Assembly (NCBI RefSeq): GCF_027579695.1
Contig: NC_083577.1
Location: 63,078,241-63,142,240, forward strand
Length of the DNA: 64,000 nt
Source: Neoarius graeffei
Lineage: Eukaryota > Chordata > Actinopteri > Siluriformes > Ariidae
Direction: 5' to 3'
Position 1 is the first letter of the stretch, and each line of letters starts with the position of its first letter. Made by a program: the position numbers and the translations under genes. The notes beneath the pieces were generated by a model. That model had not been told where the DNA came from and did not search any database. It saw only the letters and a list, made by a program, of their open reading frames with translations. Shown here one piece after another: positions 61,691 through 64,000 of the stretch.

Positions 61691-62430
61691 TATATTTATT
61701 TTTTTGCGGTGCGGTTTCCATCAAATCCTGCGCTCTGATTCGCTGGTGAGCAGGTCCGTATCCTACGGTACGGACCCCGGTTACGGACCTCTGGTGACTC
61801 GCTCATTCACAACAACAACAATAGTAGCAATTTTTGTCAACGTTTATCTTTTTTAAACAAGATTTATTTACAAGATCATCAAAAATCTTATAAATTTTAC
61901 CAGCATTTCTCAGGAGAATAGCATTAATTTTACAGCATGGATAGCGATAACGACAGTGTTCACAGCGAAAGCGAGTTTTACTACCCTGAGGAAGACAAAA
62001 TAAAATAAAACATTTCAGGAGATAGCTAAAAACCTCTAACTTGCTAACGCCGAGCAAAAACATGGCTGAATCCTGAATGACTCCTATTTGTATAAATAGG
62101 GGACTACACAGGCGGCAGAATGTAGTTTTTTTCCTGCCATGGAAGTGCACTTGTATACCAAGGAGGAAGCAATTTGCATTAGAGCCGTGAATGAAGATTC
62201 AAAATGGCGCCTTGGCTCGGCTTTCCCTTTCGGGCGATCTCATTTTCTGTTAGAATTTGGTAAAGAAAAAATAAATATATTATTTACCAGCTTAAGGTCG
62301 ATCCGTATGGTGAAATACCATGACCTCGGCCTTGAATACTGACCTCGGCCCAGAGGGCCTCGGTCAGTACTTTCAAGACCTCGGTCACGGTATTTCACGA
62401 TACGGACCTCCCAGCTGGTAAATAACATGT
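61691..62430. mobile_element. Hairpin DNA transposon, tandem unit 2
   Basis: About 740 bp, uninterrupted. Contains a short acidic frame near 61938 (MDSDNDSVHSESEFYYPEED, then a stop), like the N-terminus of a transposase. Ends in a near-perfect hairpin around CCGTAT...ATACGG and GGTCACGG. Confidence 0.78.
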
Positions 62431-63131
62431 ATGTATTATTTCCTTTGGTAAGTCATGGTTCTGGTGTGGGGTACACACTCATGTTTATCAAGCTGTACAG
62501 ATAAGTGTTGGACTTTGTGGGCCGATGGATCATATAATTATAAAATCTTGTTGTTTAGCTGACACACTCAAAATCTAATCTCTCTCATTAGTAATGAGGC
62601 TATAATAATGTTCCCTGTCTAAGTCGCTTCTGCCTGGCAGAATATCCAGTGTTTACTTCCTACTCATAACCTGCTCAGTATTACAATATTCGGCTCAAAA
62701 ATAATTTACAACATGACTCCATAATACACAGAGTTCCTAGTTTATTATCCACACCAACTACTTTCAAATTGCTTATTCCAACACGTCATTTGCCATGTGA
62801 CTAATGTGTGGTGTACATCGGCATTTTTAGCACCAGTGGTCAGGGAAGTGTTGGAAAGCAAAGAAAGTGATATCGGAGAACAGTTAGTACAAGGAGCACC
62901 AGGTCTCCTTTCTTCTAAACTGCAGGCATCGATATTTCCAAACAGCAGAAAAGACTACCAAAGGCAGGCCATGCAGCAAATATAAAGTGAAGATCTGGTG
63001 TGCAGAAAATCATTTCAGGATACACCAATTATTGGATTCATCTCCAGTGGGCTACAACAGTTGAAAACTATAACAAGTGGACTTTTTGCCAGAGAGAAAC
63101 AGAAAATCAGCTGTATACAGAGTGGCATATA
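62431..63131. other. Intronic stretch, nothing recognised
   Basis: Presumed dock9 intron. A 62-codon plus-strand frame at 62797 has no recognisable similarity and no splice context that ties it to dock9. Confidence 0.45.
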
Positions 63132-64000
63132 CAACCCCGATTCCAAAAAAGTTGGGACAAAGTACAAATTGTAAATACAAACGGAATGCAGTAATTTACA
63201 AATCTCAAAAACTGATATTGTATTCACAATAGAACATAGACAACATATCAAATGTCGAAAGTGAGACATTTTGAAATTTCATGCCAAATACTGGCTCATT
63301 TGAAATTTCATGACAGCAACACATCTCAAAAAAGTTGGGACAGGGACAATAAGAGGCTGGAAAAGTTAAAGGTACAAAAAAGGAACAGCTGGAGGACCAA
63401 ATTGCAACTCATTAGGTCAATTGGCAATAGGTCATTAACATGACTGGGTATAAAAAGAGCATCTTGGAGTGGCAGCGGCTCTCAGAAGTAAAGATGGGAA
63501 GAGGATCACCAATCCCCCTAATTCTGCACCGACAAATAGTGGAGCAATATCAGAAAGGAGTTCGACAGTGTAAAATTGCCAGGAGTTTGAACATATCATC
63601 ATCTACAGTGCATAATATCATCAAAAGATTCAGAGAATCTGGAAGAATCTCTGTGCGCAAGGGTCAAGGCCGGAAATCCATACTGGGTGCCCGTGATCTT
63701 CGGGCCCTTAGACGGCACTGCATCACATACAGGCATGCTTCTGTATTGGAAATCACAAAATGGGCTCAGGAATATTTCCAGAGAACATTATCTGTGAACA
63801 CAATTCACCGTGCCAGCCGCCGTTGCCAGCTAAAACTCTATAGTTCAAAGAAGAAGCCGTATCTAAACATGATCCAGAAGCGCAGACGTCTTCTCTGGGC
63901 CAAGGCTCATTTAAAATGGACTGTGGCAAAGTGGAAAACTGTTTTGTGGTCAGACGAATCAAAATTTGAAGTTCTTTATGGAAATCAGGGACACCGTGTC
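63132..64000 (+). mobile_element. Tc1/mariner element, family C, copy 3 (cut by window end)
   Basis: Starts CAACCCCGATTCCAAAA after TA; nearly identical to copy 2. Confidence 0.95.
63494..64000 (+). CDS. Tc1 transposase, family C, copy 3, open to the window edge
   Basis: 169 codons from [18 protein letters not shown] without stop or shift: DNA-binding region [19 protein letters not shown] and the first catalytic motif [11 protein letters not shown]. Both places where copy 2 carries stops lie beyond the edge, so completeness cannot be judged. The other two catalytic residues are also outside. Confidence 0.9.
   Translation, partial: MGRGSPIPLILHRQIVEQYQKGVRQCKIARSLNISSSTVHNIIKRFRESGRISVRKGQGRKSILGARDLRALRRHCITYRHASVLEITKWAQEYFQRTLSVNTIHRASRRCQLKLYSSKKKPYLNMIQKRRRLLWAKAHLKWTVAKWKTVLWSDESKFEVLYGNQGHRV

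Noticed and set aside
62797-62985. 62-codon frame as a possible dock9 exon
   Set aside because: No acceptor/donor pair bounding a conserved segment, and no similarity to DOCK proteins that I can recognise.

Overview
The window is a piece of a ray-finned fish (teleost) nuclear genome. The evidence is spliced vertebrate genes, dense Tc1/mariner, hAT, Gmr1-like gypsy and R4/Dong-type elements, and a very common tRNA-headed SINE ending in GATGA repeats. A catfish-like species is possible, but that is only an impression from the repeats. There are no bacterial-type features.

Two host genes are present, both on the minus strand. The main one is slc15a1 (intestinal H+/oligopeptide transporter PEPT1). 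I could place all 23 coding exons between 46680 and 13742; their phases close exactly into one 2169-nt reading frame (722 aa plus stop). Upstream of it (55775-57824) lie the last four coding exons of dock9, a Cdc42 exchange factor. Human DOCK9 and SLC15A1 are also adjacent and on the same strand, so the synteny supports both names. The final dock9 exon and its 3' UTR occur a second time at the left edge (2808-2933), inside a roughly 3-kb segmental duplication (1-3016 and 53047-55983). The two copies therefore flank slc15a1.

Almost everything else is mobile DNA, much of it nested. 1-3016: duplicated block. 3174-13540: Tc1-like elements, MITEs, a solo LTR and a Tc1 > hAT > hAT-MITE nest, several joined only by TA microsatellites. 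13742-46680: slc15a1, with intron 10 (25856-39281) carrying a Gmr1-like gypsy element (26281-37251) that was invaded by a hAT and by a second copy of its own family. 47114-51711: one SINE expanded to 4.6 kb by an inner SINE, another repeat and an R4/Dong-clade LINE. 51885-56645: SINEs and the right-hand duplicated block with its Tc1. 57936-64000: two copies of the CAACCCCGATT Tc1 family, a tandem hairpin transposon, and a repeat coding for a small membrane protein.

Slc15a1 and dock9 are the only cellular genes seen. Most transposon genes are broken. The Tc1 copy running off the right edge is open as far as visible, and two others are one or two stop codons away from a 340-codon frame.
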